This document shows, one piece after another, positions 56,392 to 62,089 of a DNA stretch of 64,000 nt. Made by a program: the position numbers and the translations under genes. Below the pieces are notes generated by a model, which made no database searches, was not told where the DNA came from, and was given only the letters and a program-made list of their open reading frames with translations. Each line of letters begins with the position of its first letter. Position 1 is the first letter of the stretch. The stretch is from Dipteris shenzhenensis (taxonomy: Eukaryota; Polypodiophyta; Polypodiopsida; Gleicheniales): assembly GCA_047967505.1 (NCBI GenBank), contig CM106539.1; one strand, 5' to 3'.

Positions 56392-59283
56392 TAGTAACGT
56401 TTGCGGGAGGCCACGGGCCTATGAGACAAAATGCCAAACCAAAATGTAACTCATACAAGCCACTAAGGGCTGAATTAAAGGGCTCACTAAGGCCCTTGCT
56501 GAAAGCTAAAGTGCCAAGCTATTGAACAAAATAATAGAGTAGCGAAATATCAGAAGAGTATTAGGTGCTTAGAAGCTAACGCTCCTCTTACATGCTCAGG
56601 TTTCATATATTCAGGTAACTTGGTGGCTCTTTGATGAGATGTGAGGAGCTCTCGTATCTGTGTCTGTCGAGCTGTCTCTCTCGATCTTTGTATCTGATGG
56701 GCAACGTGTTAGAAGGTCACTGCCCCACTCTTGAGCCCCCGATTTGAGGGGACAAGGGGGCAGAAGACCATAGGGGGTAGGGGAAGAAGAAAAGGCAGAA
56801 CACCTACTTGGCTTGGAACCTGCTCATCAGGAAGTTGAAGGTGCGGCATCCTAGGGGCCTGGAGCAGCGTACGGGCGGCATTGGGGACTGCAGCAGCAGC
56901 CCATGTGCTGGGCACATGGGCCCTTATATAGGCCTGGCCCGAGCCGGCCAGATCAGCCAGGAAAGGCTGACCCAGCCTGGTCGGTATGTGCCCTTATACA
57001 GGCCTGGCCCGAGCCGGCCAGATCAGCCAGGAAAGGCTGACCCAGCCTGGTCGGTTGGGGGCCCTGAAGGTTGGTGCCTAGATCAGGGAGCCGACTCCTT
57101 GGTCGGCCACTTTGAGGGGGCCTAGACCCTCCTATAAAAAGCCCCCATTCCCCCCTCATTCCTCATCACCTCAAAGACAGCCTTGCACACAGGCAAGCGT
57201 GCAGAGGGAGCGGAATAGGGTCAGCAATTGACAGCATCACGGAGCTGTTTGTACACAATAATCCTTGAGCTTTTGGTTGCCCACTTTTTGTGGAGGAATA
57301 TATCTGAGTTTCTGTCCTATCTCTTTCTCCGTCTCTCTGAGTGTTGTATGAGCTAGATTAGGAGTGAGGTGCGAGTGATTCTATCCTCTATTTCCAACAC
57401 AACATCGAGGGTGATGTCTCGTCTTTGGCGGTCACCTCTAAGGAGGGCTGAAATAGACCAGACCTTGATCGTGTGTGCTTTGGTCCCTCTCCATGTTGCA
57501 TGTGGAGTGCGTGTCTCTCGTCTGGCGGCAACATGGCGGGGAATCCCACTGCTAATCCATGATGCTCTCATCTCATCAAGCTCCTCTCCCTCAGCCTCAC
57601 TGGCAGCTGACTCAGATGCATAGAAATCTGTAACAAGTGTTTGTGTTCTGTCGATCCTGGTGACCTCTGGCATCAATCCCTCAATTGAACTCAGAGCACT
57701 GCGTGATAAACCTTTTAACGTTCTTATGATTGTGATGTGGATAAAATTTGTTAACCTTTTCTTTTTCTTGATGGACAACTCACGTTTTTCCTGACATTGC
57801 TGGTGCCTAGGGACCATTATATTATTTAAGCATTCCAAATCATGTGATGTCTGCTCTCCTGTACTTTCCTGAATATATGAATTGTTTCCATCTTTAATGT
57901 ACAGGCACAGATACATGTGGCAGTATAAGAATACCCGCTTCTTATTGTGGTATCTTAGGGTTTCGTCCCTCATATGGAGCTGTATCAACTACTGGTGTTG
58001 TGCCAATGTCGCAGAGTTTGGACACCGTAGGTATGCTATTATTCCATTTGCAAATATTTTCTCTCCTCTTTTTATGTTAGGATTGAAACAAAGAGGTATT
58101 GCTGAAATTAGATTGTGCATGCGTCTCAATTCTAGTGGTTTTGGAAGTTTCAGGAGATTCTTTCTAAATGAGAAGTTTGTACTGTAGGCCCCTGTGGAGT
58201 GTAAACTTTGTGTGAGAGCTAAATTTGCATTCCTCTTCAGAGTTACCATATTCTCTTCATCGTAGCTATTATCGTCACTGAGAAGTTGTAAAAGGGAAGG
58301 GGGGGGGGTTTAAGTCCAAGTGAGTAAACATTTTTGTTCTGTTTGCTCCTGTTGAGAAGTTAGGTAGGGTTCTTATCTGTCATCCAGAATTTTTACATGA
58401 GCGGAACTTAATAATCTTGTCCTGAGGAATGAAAGACTTTAAGGAAATGGAAATCTCAATGAATGGATCTCATTTGCGGACATTTTGTCATCTCATGATG
58501 GTTATTGTTTTGCAGGTTGGTTTGCTAAAGATGCAACTGTATTGCATACTGTTGGCCATGTTCTATTACAGCAGCCGTATGCTCAAATGAACCAGCCAAG
58601 GCGTGTCCTCATTGCTGATGATTGTTTCAAGCTTTCCTCAGTCTCTGCGGATGGACATGTGTCTGTGGCCATCAAGTCCATTGAGAAAACGTTTGGAAGT
58701 GCGTGATGAAGCGTATTGGGTAGTGAGCTTTGTTTTAATTCTGGCTTTGTTGTCTCTTATTGTTCACATTCACTTTTTGAAGTGTCCCTTTTGTAATTTT
58801 CTGAATCAGGGCCAGCAATAGTTCGGTTAAAACTGGGAGAGTTCATTGCATCTAAGATTCCTAGTCTTGAAATCTTTCAGACAGAGAGGGAGAATGGAAA
58901 GGTGGATCCTAGTATTTCTGCATTAAACTCTCTCAGGAATGCTATGCGGCTACTTCAACGGTCTTTTTCCAGCTCTATATCCTCATTGATACAGCGCCTT
59001 TTTTGAATGGATGCCACTATTGATAAGTCATCAGGATTTTAGTAAAGTAGGTATTTTTTTGAAGTAAAACATCGTGTGATGCTACTTATTTGTTTGGCTC
59101 TTTGAAAATTCCAGACATGAATTCAAGACAAACCACGAGGACTGGATCAGTAATGTCAAGCCTGACTTGGGTCCAGGAATTTCTGAACGAGTAAGGGCAG
59201 CCTTGCAAACGAATTCAGAGCTTGTGGAAAAGTCTCTGAAAGTCAGGGAAGAGGCTCGTGATGCTTTGAATCAGCTCCTGATG
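37792..59283 (+). CDS. TOC64: TOC64/OEP64/AMI1-family amidase-like protein, 5' seven exons (3' end beyond window)
   Basis: Seven exons splice in phase (197+153+125+126+183+151+169 nt) into 368 residues. Residues 7-20 are a hydrophobic anchor followed by basic residues, as in the outer-membrane receptors TOC64/OM64. The amidase-signature domain starts near residue 40. Lys64 (TFAVKDL), Ser141 in PGGSSSGSA, and Ser165 in [11 protein letters not shown] match the Lys/cis-Ser/Ser triad, with spacing 77 and 24 as in Arabidopsis AMI1 (K36, S113, S137, from memory). TOC64 import receptors usually have Gly at the third position, so this protein may keep amidase activity. Full-length TOC64 proteins (~590 aa) end in TPR repeats that bind HSP90/HSP70; that part is not in the window. 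Family certain; TOC64 versus AMI1 subtype open. No frame break is seen. Confidence 0.88.
38098..38250 (+). CDS. TOC64: TOC64/AMI1-like exon 2
   Basis: Acceptor TTTCGCAG at 38097, donor GTACCTAA at 38251. It encodes [20 protein letters not shown], then [20 protein letters not shown] and MDELAYS, a strongly conserved block of the family. Introns 1 and 2 are 109 and 77 bp. Confidence 0.9.
38328..38452 (+). CDS. TOC64: TOC64/AMI1-like exon 3
   Basis: Acceptor TTTTGTAG at 38327, donor GTATGTGT at 38453. It encodes [14 protein letters not shown] and the amidase signature [22 protein letters not shown], including the cis-Ser141. One base (G) is carried over the 19.5-kb intron 3. Confidence 0.9.
38588..38735 (+). 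repeat. Candidate tRNA-derived SINE in intron 3
   Basis: GAGTTCGATCCCC at 38641 resembles a Pol III B box (GGTTCGANNCC). About 45 bp upstream GGTGAGCAGACTTG could be a weak A box. No poly-A tail or target duplication is clear and no second copy is in the window. Confidence 0.2.
39220..39680 (+). repeat. 144-bp tandem duplication split by a CT-rich insertion
   Basis: GTGGGGATG...AGCTAGTCCCTGCTATGCG starts at 39220 and 39364, continuing through GTTTTCAACCTTAT and CATGAGATTGAAACT. The second half, TTTTTTAAGAGGATGAGTTTGG, follows directly in unit 1 (39320) but only at 39628 in unit 2, after about 165 bp of C/T-rich sequence (39458-39622). Confidence 0.8.
39685..40528 (+). repeat. 5' LTR of element A
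   Basis: GC-rich. TATA-like CTATTTATAG at 40166-40175; a (TC)n run at about 40470-40500 near the U5 end. GGCCAGTCGGC and GGTCGGC words repeat in U3. The end TTCTCACA is set by comparison with the inverted copy. Confidence 0.8.
40529..40541 (+). promoter_or_regulatory. Primer binding site of element A
   Basis: TGGTATCAGAGCC, complementary to the 3' end of initiator tRNA-Met, abuts the LTR. Confidence 0.85.
40855..41640 (+). pseudogene. Decayed copia gag of element A
   Basis: It starts [13 protein letters not shown] near 40855. Across frameshifts it shows [34 protein letters not shown] and [11 protein letters not shown], the helices of a copia capsid domain, and a well-formed CCHC knuckle at 41563-41604 ([14 protein letters not shown]). 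Multiple stops. No protease motif follows before the PPT. Confidence 0.7.
42640..42900 (+). pseudogene. Copia RT fragment
   Basis: [46 protein letters not shown] and a short tail: the middle of a copia RT palm before the YVDD motif. It is bounded on the left by the truncated 3' LTR of element A and on the right by unrelated sequence, so it is a fragment of another element. Confidence 0.85.
42901..44705. other. Intron interval, no gene recognised
   Basis: C/T-rich sequence with open frames that overlap on both strands and have no motif. Two stretches (about 44100-44180 and 44280-44365) resemble each other weakly. Confidence 0.35.
44708..45330 (-). repeat. Inverted LTR of element-A family
   Basis: The reverse complement of this stretch aligns with about 39870-40528: GGCCTAGAGGCAGGGCCAGT, CCCCCTTGGAGG, GGTCGGCTGCCTAGGGCAGG, a TATA box CTATTTATAG (plus coordinates 45038-45047) and the (TC)n run, ending TTCTCACA at 44708. 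Its U3 start is missing: at about 45330-45345 it abuts a gag fragment. Confidence 0.85.
45345..45600 (-). pseudogene. Copia gag fragment
   Basis: On the minus strand: [19 protein letters not shown], then after a frameshift [20 protein letters not shown] and [18 protein letters not shown], a typical copia capsid N-terminal half. It ends abruptly at the inverted LTR, so the junction is a rearrangement. Confidence 0.8.
45625..45740 (-). repeat. Truncated LTR start of the minus-strand copia element
   Basis: Directly after a PPT (ATTGAGAGGGGG on the minus strand, 45741-45752), TGTTAGGAGGTCACTTGTGA begins at 45740 and matches the start of the solo LTR at 56707 for about 110 bp (GAGCCCCCGATTT, AGACCATAGGGGG). 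The rest of the LTR is missing. Confidence 0.75.
45781..46695 (-). pseudogene. Copia RT end and RNase H, minus strand
   Basis: Continuous with 52513-52630 across the chromovirus insertion. From the insertion downward: the end of [36 protein letters not shown], then the open stretch with [11 protein letters not shown] and [15 protein letters not shown] near 46300 interrupts, then [10 protein letters not shown], the RNase H Asp in CDSDWASD, the Glu in STETEY, and the end [15 protein letters not shown]. Apart from two or three stops the sequence is well conserved, so this is a relatively young copia. Confidence 0.88.
46701..47105 (+). repeat. 5' LTR of chromovirus B
   Basis: TATA box TCTATATAAGA at about 46960-46970, inside the palindrome CTCTCTATATAAGAGAG. 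Words of the type ACACACCTTTTCATG and GGGTACACACC recur in U3, and similar words recur in the leader (47360-47560). Confidence 0.93.
47107..47118 (+). promoter_or_regulatory. Primer binding site of chromovirus B
   Basis: TGGTATCAGAGC one base after the LTR end; complementary to the initiator tRNA-Met 3' end. Confidence 0.88.
47360..47560 (+). repeat. Degenerate GGGACACACCCCTTCATG-type repeats in the leader
   Basis: At least six copies of a roughly 17-20-bp word (GGGACACACCCCAT, GGACACACCTATTCATG, GGGACACCCCTTTT, GGGACACACCCCTTCATG, and so on), akin to words in the LTR U3 of the same element. Confidence 0.7.
47775..47895 (+). repeat. 27-bp minisatellite in the chromovirus leader
   Basis: About 4.5 units of GCTGCCAGCCCCTGCTTGCG + CCATYTC; the last units are slightly shortened. 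Because 27 is a multiple of three, it keeps overlapping frames open on both strands. Confidence 0.92.
48296..48784 (+). CDS. Possible extra ORF upstream of gag in chromovirus B
   Basis: An open 162-codon frame from ATG 48296. Its first ~90 residues look globular ([40 protein letters not shown]), then a Pro/Ser/Tyr-rich tail ([13 protein letters not shown]). After the TGA at 48782 the same frame stays protein-like ([20 protein letters not shown]) to a TAG at about 48937 that overlaps the gag ATG at 48927. So an ORF ending in overlap with gag, now cut by one stop, is a reasonable reading. No family recognised. It could also be open by chance. Confidence 0.4.
   Translation: METPGNSPGISRTPQASSTTQYRVQIAQPAHFGAFASWVFCVTCPPSDLDHILYLLREAPQLHYFLSTVQVVFHETRRYLEPDIPQEFAVHLWREFYPSPSASPGYSPPPSAPRYPPIQVVPSPRQYLHSEGTPSPGYPPLPTPAPYPFSDPWTLQPTPVLS
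48927..49787 (+). CDS. Chromovirus B Gag (N-terminal and capsid)
   Basis: [11 protein letters not shown] is a typical gypsy Gag start. A coiled-coil-like segment ([20 protein letters not shown]) precedes the capsid domain with [33 protein letters not shown] and [14 protein letters not shown], all hallmarks of the Retrotrans_gag family. It ends at TAG 49785; a second TAG in the same frame at 49881 follows. The frame then carries on into nucleocapsid and pol, so the stops are probably mutations rather than the natural end. Confidence 0.88.
   Translation: MVQTRAQVRAFLTGISDMSQRSREASPEIKDSSPKKTPEVNVQEETLLQLQISQLQDSISDLVQKVQQLQDSRSTTHTEDDMTQPDDYADSFPPKVENTELRALYRLLQVSKTKRLDIKLPEAYIGQCNRRTVDQWLAKMRMYFDTVDLTEGKKIALAASLLKDIAFLWWQRRLKDGKSVLTWERFEHVLRKQFILANADFQARSKLQQLEQTGSLSSYISQLTTLVLEIDGLTEEDRLHAFISGLNPSLRIDVLKANITTTAGAIAYVERITDFQHTGKQSANRT
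49788..51745 (+). pseudogene. Chromovirus B nucleocapsid, protease, RT and start of RNase H
   Basis: Same frame as gag after two nonsense codons. The zinc knuckle [14 protein letters not shown] is at about 50030-50075. The protease active site reads [13 protein letters not shown], Asp-Ser-Asp where Asp-[ST]-Gly is expected, so it is likely inactive. The RT holds [33 protein letters not shown], the palm YLDDIVVFS and the LGHVIS connection. RNase H begins [11 protein letters not shown]. At about 51740 an apparent 2-bp TA insertion (GCTATATAGGAGC) shifts the frame; RNase H continues one frame over. Confidence 0.9.
51746..52055 (+). pseudogene. Chromovirus B RNase H remainder fused to chromodomain tail
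   Basis: Frame-shifted continuation: [41 protein letters not shown] (RNase H). After a TAG it jumps at about 51953 to [20 protein letters not shown] and LQQYF, which looks like the last part of a chromodomain (pattern: ..ATWE....L...P). The connection, the whole integrase and the start of the chromodomain are missing, a deletion of probably more than 1.5 kb. Confidence 0.75.
52111..52512 (+). repeat. 3' LTR of chromovirus B
   Basis: A 402-bp copy of the 5' LTR. TATA at about 52361-52370. It differs by absence of a TCTCTTTTT-like stretch near the start and by a 6-bp addition (TTTCTAAATATAG) near the end. Confidence 0.93.
52513..52630 (-). pseudogene. Copia RT fragment (upstream side of the chromovirus insertion)
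   Basis: Minus strand: [27 protein letters not shown], then after a one-frame slip [10 protein letters not shown] running into the insertion site. It joins directly to the pol at 46695 and downward. Upstream of 52630 the sequence is a leader, not RT, so the internal region was already deleted. Confidence 0.75.
52640..53375 (-). other. Copia-type leader with PBS, GTAC-rich
   Basis: On the minus strand a PBS-like TGGTACTAGAGCAGG (about 53360-53374) is followed by about 700 bp of leader with many CTGTACGG/CCGTACAG words (52930-53110). The same kind of leader follows the PBS at 63424 on the plus strand, so these belong to one family. Upstream (53376 to about 53700) is probably its LTR, ending GCCATAGCCAACA; the LTR start is not resolved. 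Confidence 0.6.
53975..54655 (-). mobile_element. 5'-truncated LINE, copy 2, with (TC)n tail
   Basis: Minus strand: starts right after the (TTTC)n tail of copy 1. It encodes an ORF2 C-terminal tail ([20 protein letters not shown] and [18 protein letters not shown]), a ~250-bp 3' UTR ending in GGCCTTTCGAAGACGTTAAT, and a (TC)n tail at 53976-54013. Homologous to copy 3 ([25 protein letters not shown]) and copy 1. Confidence 0.7.
54656..56335 (-). mobile_element. 5'-truncated LINE, copy 1, with (TTTC)n tail and LTR insertion
   Basis: Minus strand from about 56325: RT C-terminal region with the zinc-binding-like segment [31 protein letters not shown] (pattern ..TEEH...CP.Y...R, as in plant LINE ORF2). 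It is then interrupted by an LTR (55271 to about 55990) and resumes with the divergent C-terminus and the 3' UTR ending CTTCCGAAGACTTTAATAAA. The tail is (TTTC)5-6 at 54658-54682. Its 5' end abuts the (TC)n tail of copy 3. Confidence 0.7.
55271..55990 (+). repeat. Solo LTR inside LINE copy 1, with U3 tandem repeats
   Basis: It begins TGTTGAGACTGACATCTCC, resembling the start of element A's LTR (TGTTAGAGGTCAACATCTC). Three ~45-bp tandem units (GGGCCAGAGGGGGTAGAYTG + GCCGACCAGC) lie at about 55316-55430, followed by a TATA box CTATATAAGG at 55445-55454. The 3' boundary near 55985-55995 is uncertain and no clean target duplication is seen. The C/T-rich part that follows has frames open by composition only. 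Confidence 0.6.
56707..57399 (+). repeat. Solo LTR inside LINE copy 3
   Basis: 693 bp, starts TGTTAGAAGGTCACTG and ends TTTCCAACA. Flanks CAACG (56702-56706) and CAACA (57400-57404) look like a target duplication with one CpG-decayed base. The U3 start matches the truncated LTR at 45740. A 70-bp tandem repeat (from 56921 and 56991, CCCTTATAYAGGCCTGGCCC) and a TATA box CCTATAAAAA at 57131 are present. No internal sequence, so it is a recombination product. Confidence 0.8.
56921..57058 (+). repeat. 70-bp tandem repeat in LTR U3
   Basis: Two near-identical units from 56921 and 56991 (GCCCGAGCCGGCCAGATCAG, then CCAGGAAAGGCTGACCCAGC), upstream of the LTR TATA box. Confidence 0.92.
57905..58030 (+). 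CDS. TOC64: TOC64/AMI1-like exon 4
   Basis: It encodes [20 protein letters not shown], then [20 protein letters not shown], with nucleophile Ser165. The family usually has GGS; here it is CGS. Donor GTATGCTA at 58031. ASYCGI.GFRPS is closer to AMI1 than to the VRVPAG form of TOC64 import receptors. Confidence 0.9.
58516..58698 (+). CDS. TOC64: TOC64/AMI1-like exon 5
   Basis: Acceptor TTTTGCAG at 58515. It encodes [19 protein letters not shown], then the [14 protein letters not shown] segment typical of the family. The donor GTGCGTGA at 58699 is a slightly unusual +3 G. Confidence 0.88.
58810..58960 (+). CDS. TOC64: TOC64/AMI1-like exon 6
   Basis: Acceptor CTGAATCAG at 58809. It encodes [19 protein letters not shown] and [11 protein letters not shown]. 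The donor GTCTTTTT at 58961 is weak by consensus, but the frame (CG + A = Arg) and the family's LLQR-HEFK junction support it; reading through meets a TGA. Confidence 0.83.
59115..59283 (+). CDS. TOC64: TOC64/AMI1-like exon 7 (last exon in window)
   Basis: Acceptor ATTCCAG at 59114. It encodes [20 protein letters not shown] and a charged helical segment ending ALNQLLM, phase 0. Donor GTATGAGA at 59284. The family continues with a KDDGILV.PT segment not found in the remaining 4.7 kb, so exon 8 lies beyond 64000. Confidence 0.85.
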
Positions 59284-60790
59284 GTATGAGACATGATTAA
59301 TAAAATACAAGTTTTGAAACGTGGATCACTCTTCTGCAGTCACTTTTGTGGTGAAAAGCTCTTTATATTTTTTGATTGTCAATCAGCTCTTATACTTAAT
59401 TGGTCTTGAGGGTTCAGATTTTGAGGGTTCAAAACAGGATATTTATGTGTGTTTTCATTGATTGCTGCTAAGAGTATCCTGCCAAGGTTTAATTTTAGGA
59501 TATAAATATGGTAAAGTTAAATTTTTTTCATGTCATAACAATAGACAATCTATCAATACAACATTTTATACCGTTGGCTAGGTCAAAGGGTGCCAGCCCT
59601 GACTCTTTATTCTTGGAGAATAGTTAGTTATATGGGCTGCACAGGTGTGGGTGTCATGGGACTGCATCAGTCATGAAGGCAGACATGGTCCTGATGGACG
59701 CCATGACCATTTAGTCAGGCTACAAATATCCTCACAATGAGTATGTCCTAATATTTATCGTTACTCTCAAGTTTACCTTAATTTTAATGTTTTTCAAAGA
59801 GAATGCAAAGTTTAAATCACTTTGTCAAAGATGATCTCAAAGCACATAGAGCCAACTTTTATGTGTTTGAATGGAAGCTGGAAACAAAATTTTGAACAGA
59901 AATAAATCAAGAAGTTTGATTCGGGAATTATGTATTCATAGGGAGAGGTGAACATATATCACGCAAAGGAACTATGGAGAGGCTAATATGTATCTCATTG
60001 GCATGCAAAGGAACTACGGCTGTCCTTGCTTTGAGCTCCCACTAGCCCGTTGCGCTGTCCCTTCTCCCTGCCTTCCTCCGTGCCATCCCCTCCTTGCCAC
60101 TCTGAAACCGGCCTCTAATCACTCAGAGGACAGTGGAACTAAACCTTTAATCACTTCAGCACTTATTTACAGCTCACAAAGGACTGGTTTTTCTCAGTTT
60201 TGGAGGACTTTCCGGCGATGAAACTTCTCCAAAACCTTCTCAATGCATTCCTCTTTGAAGCACGATTCTTTTGAGCCCAAGAACTCCCACTTCTTCGCGA
60301 TAGAAGTGCTTCTTTTCGCATTTTTCAGTGGAATTCTTGCTGGTCGGCTCTTGTAAATGCTCTTTCTTCATGCCTTTGCACTCCTCTTTGGCTGAGAATG
60401 CAATTGGGCATTGGCTACTATGTCCTCTTGGCGATTGAGGACTTGGTTCGAGTTTTCAGGGCTTGGTGAGTTGTGATTTTGCTACTGCAATTTCTTTTTG
60501 CCATAAGCTATTGGTTGGCCTCGTGTGCCGCCTCTTTCTTGGCTCACAGGTGCCCAGGCAGTGCTACATGAGTCATTCTTTGGTTGGGTACTTTCCTGAT
60601 TTTATTTTGGAGCTTTGAAAAGTTTTGTGAATGCCATCTGGAAACCACTCAAAGAGAGTGCAGCTGGGGTGCAGTGTGATTGCATCTGGACAGCCAATGG
60701 AATTGCACTCAGAAAAGAGAATGCCTTTGGGTTGAGCCGATGGGTTAAGTGCACTTATGTGATGGTGTTCTATGCTTGAAAGCCTTGCGA
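59284..60790. other. Start of intron 7, no gene recognised
   Basis: About 600 bp of ordinary intron sequence, then G/C-richer sequence from about 60000 with short open frames lacking motifs. It may belong to the LTR/flank of the minus-strand chromovirus downstream. Confidence 0.4.
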
Positions 60791-61715
60791 AGGCTTAGTG
60801 AATTGGGGCTGCGTGCTCAGTTGCAGGGAAGGTCTCCCAGATGCAACTTGTAATCATTTCACTGTGAAATATAAAGAAATACCGAAAGGGGCGCCACGGT
60901 GTTTGGGGCCAATCGGGTGCACTTGTCTATGTCTGTTGAGCAGGGGCATTCTAGCCTCCATCCCTTTTTCAGTGGTTTTGTTTGTGAACAAATGGGTAAA
61001 TGCCAAATGGTGATCATGCAATGGTTAATGGTTGTGATATACGTCGGACCACTCGAAATTCAACAGAAAGCTGTAGCTTTGCAAGAGGGCATAGGTTTGC
61101 TCCCAATGGGGCATAAGGCCTAGGAGGCGGTAGAAGAAAAAAGGTCCAGAAAAAGCCACTTTTGCAAATTTGACCAGCAAAAGAAGTGCTCAGCTCTGCC
61201 CGTTCTACCAAACGCACGGAGGGAAAAGCATATCACTACGAGGGGGAGGCAGAGGGGAAGCCATCGGGCCAAACGGAAGTCGAGGAATCCAAACGGGTGA
61301 GGAGTTATGAAGAAAAACGGAATTCAGCTGAAGGAGGCTGAAAAACCAGTCCAAAATCTCAACAAAGGCAGAAGATGAGAGAGAAAACCACACATGTGAA
61401 GTTTAGAAAACCCAGGAAGGTCCAGGAATGGCAAAGGAGCATGTAGAAGGCAGAGCCACCTGGAACTCTAGGGGGGCCACTGAAGGTACATGGTTTTCTA
61501 GGGGGCCCATTAAAAATGCCACATCATCATTTCCCAACAACCACTCTTTTAATTCCTTGGAATGCCTTTGGGCCTAGGGATTAATTACGCTTATGTTCTA
61601 GGCACCATGCCGCGTTTAATTACACATTATTAAGCCCACGCTTGGACTTTTAAAACCAAAGTTGTCACGGTCTTGTAGTACATTAAAGTACTTAGAATTT
61701 CACGCCCGTGTGACA
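60791..61715 (-). repeat. Probable LTR of the minus-strand chromovirus (inner end not resolved)
   Basis: A purine run AAGAGAGGGGTA (minus strand, 61716-61727) precedes TGTCACACGGGCGTG at 61715, the same TGTCAC start as chromovirus B. The sequence below it has the look of a chromovirus LTR, but the 3' end cannot be fixed without a second copy. Confidence 0.45.
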
Positions 61716-62089
61716 TACCCCTCTCTTGAAACAGCAAACCACAGTTTGCTGCCTCAAAACACAGGAGCGAGCATGAAATATAGCATAAAAGAGTATACAA
61801 GAAAGCCGCAGCTATAGTATATAGAGACAGTGAAAATATGGCTAGGAGAGGCATGCATCCATCCATATATACTGCTCAAAATCTATGTGATCCTGGGCGA
61901 TCAATAGTCAAGATGCATCAATATCATGAAGTCTCACAGCAGAGATACTGTCAGCTCAGTATCTCGGATGAAACATACAGTGTCATCAAGCGACCTCATG
62001 AAATCACAGTGAGCCCGTCTGTATTGAGGGAGTGGAGGTGCTACTTTATAGATGAAGCGCCGTCTGTACCTAAGCAAACTATGTTACTA

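Larger units (their letters stand above)
56346..57700 (-). mobile_element. 5'-truncated LINE, copy 3, with (TC)n tail and LTR insertion
   Basis: Minus strand: ORF2 C-terminal tail at 57640-57400 ([40 protein letters not shown]), interrupted by a solo LTR (57399-56707), resuming with [19 protein letters not shown], a stop, and a 3' UTR ending CCTCCCGCAAACGTTACTAC. The (TC)~22 tail is at 56346-56389. The 5' end lies between about 57700 and exon 4. Confidence 0.7.
38453..57904 (+). other. Intron 3, 19,452 bp, filled with nested mobile elements
   Basis: Bounded by donor GTATGTGT and acceptor TAATGTACAG. The codon split across it (G + GC = Gly159) is correct and the family motif FALG-TDT is continuous, so these exons belong together despite the distance. 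Inside are an LTR element, mosaic copia pieces, a 5.8-kb chromovirus, and three LINE copies with two solo LTRs. The neighbouring introns are 77-485 bp, so the length comes from insertions. Confidence 0.85.

Noticed and set aside
57353-57988. A 211-codon minus-strand frame
   Set aside because: A composite: antisense of exon 4, intron sequence, and the tail of LINE copy 3. Only the LINE part (57400-57640) is real coding history.
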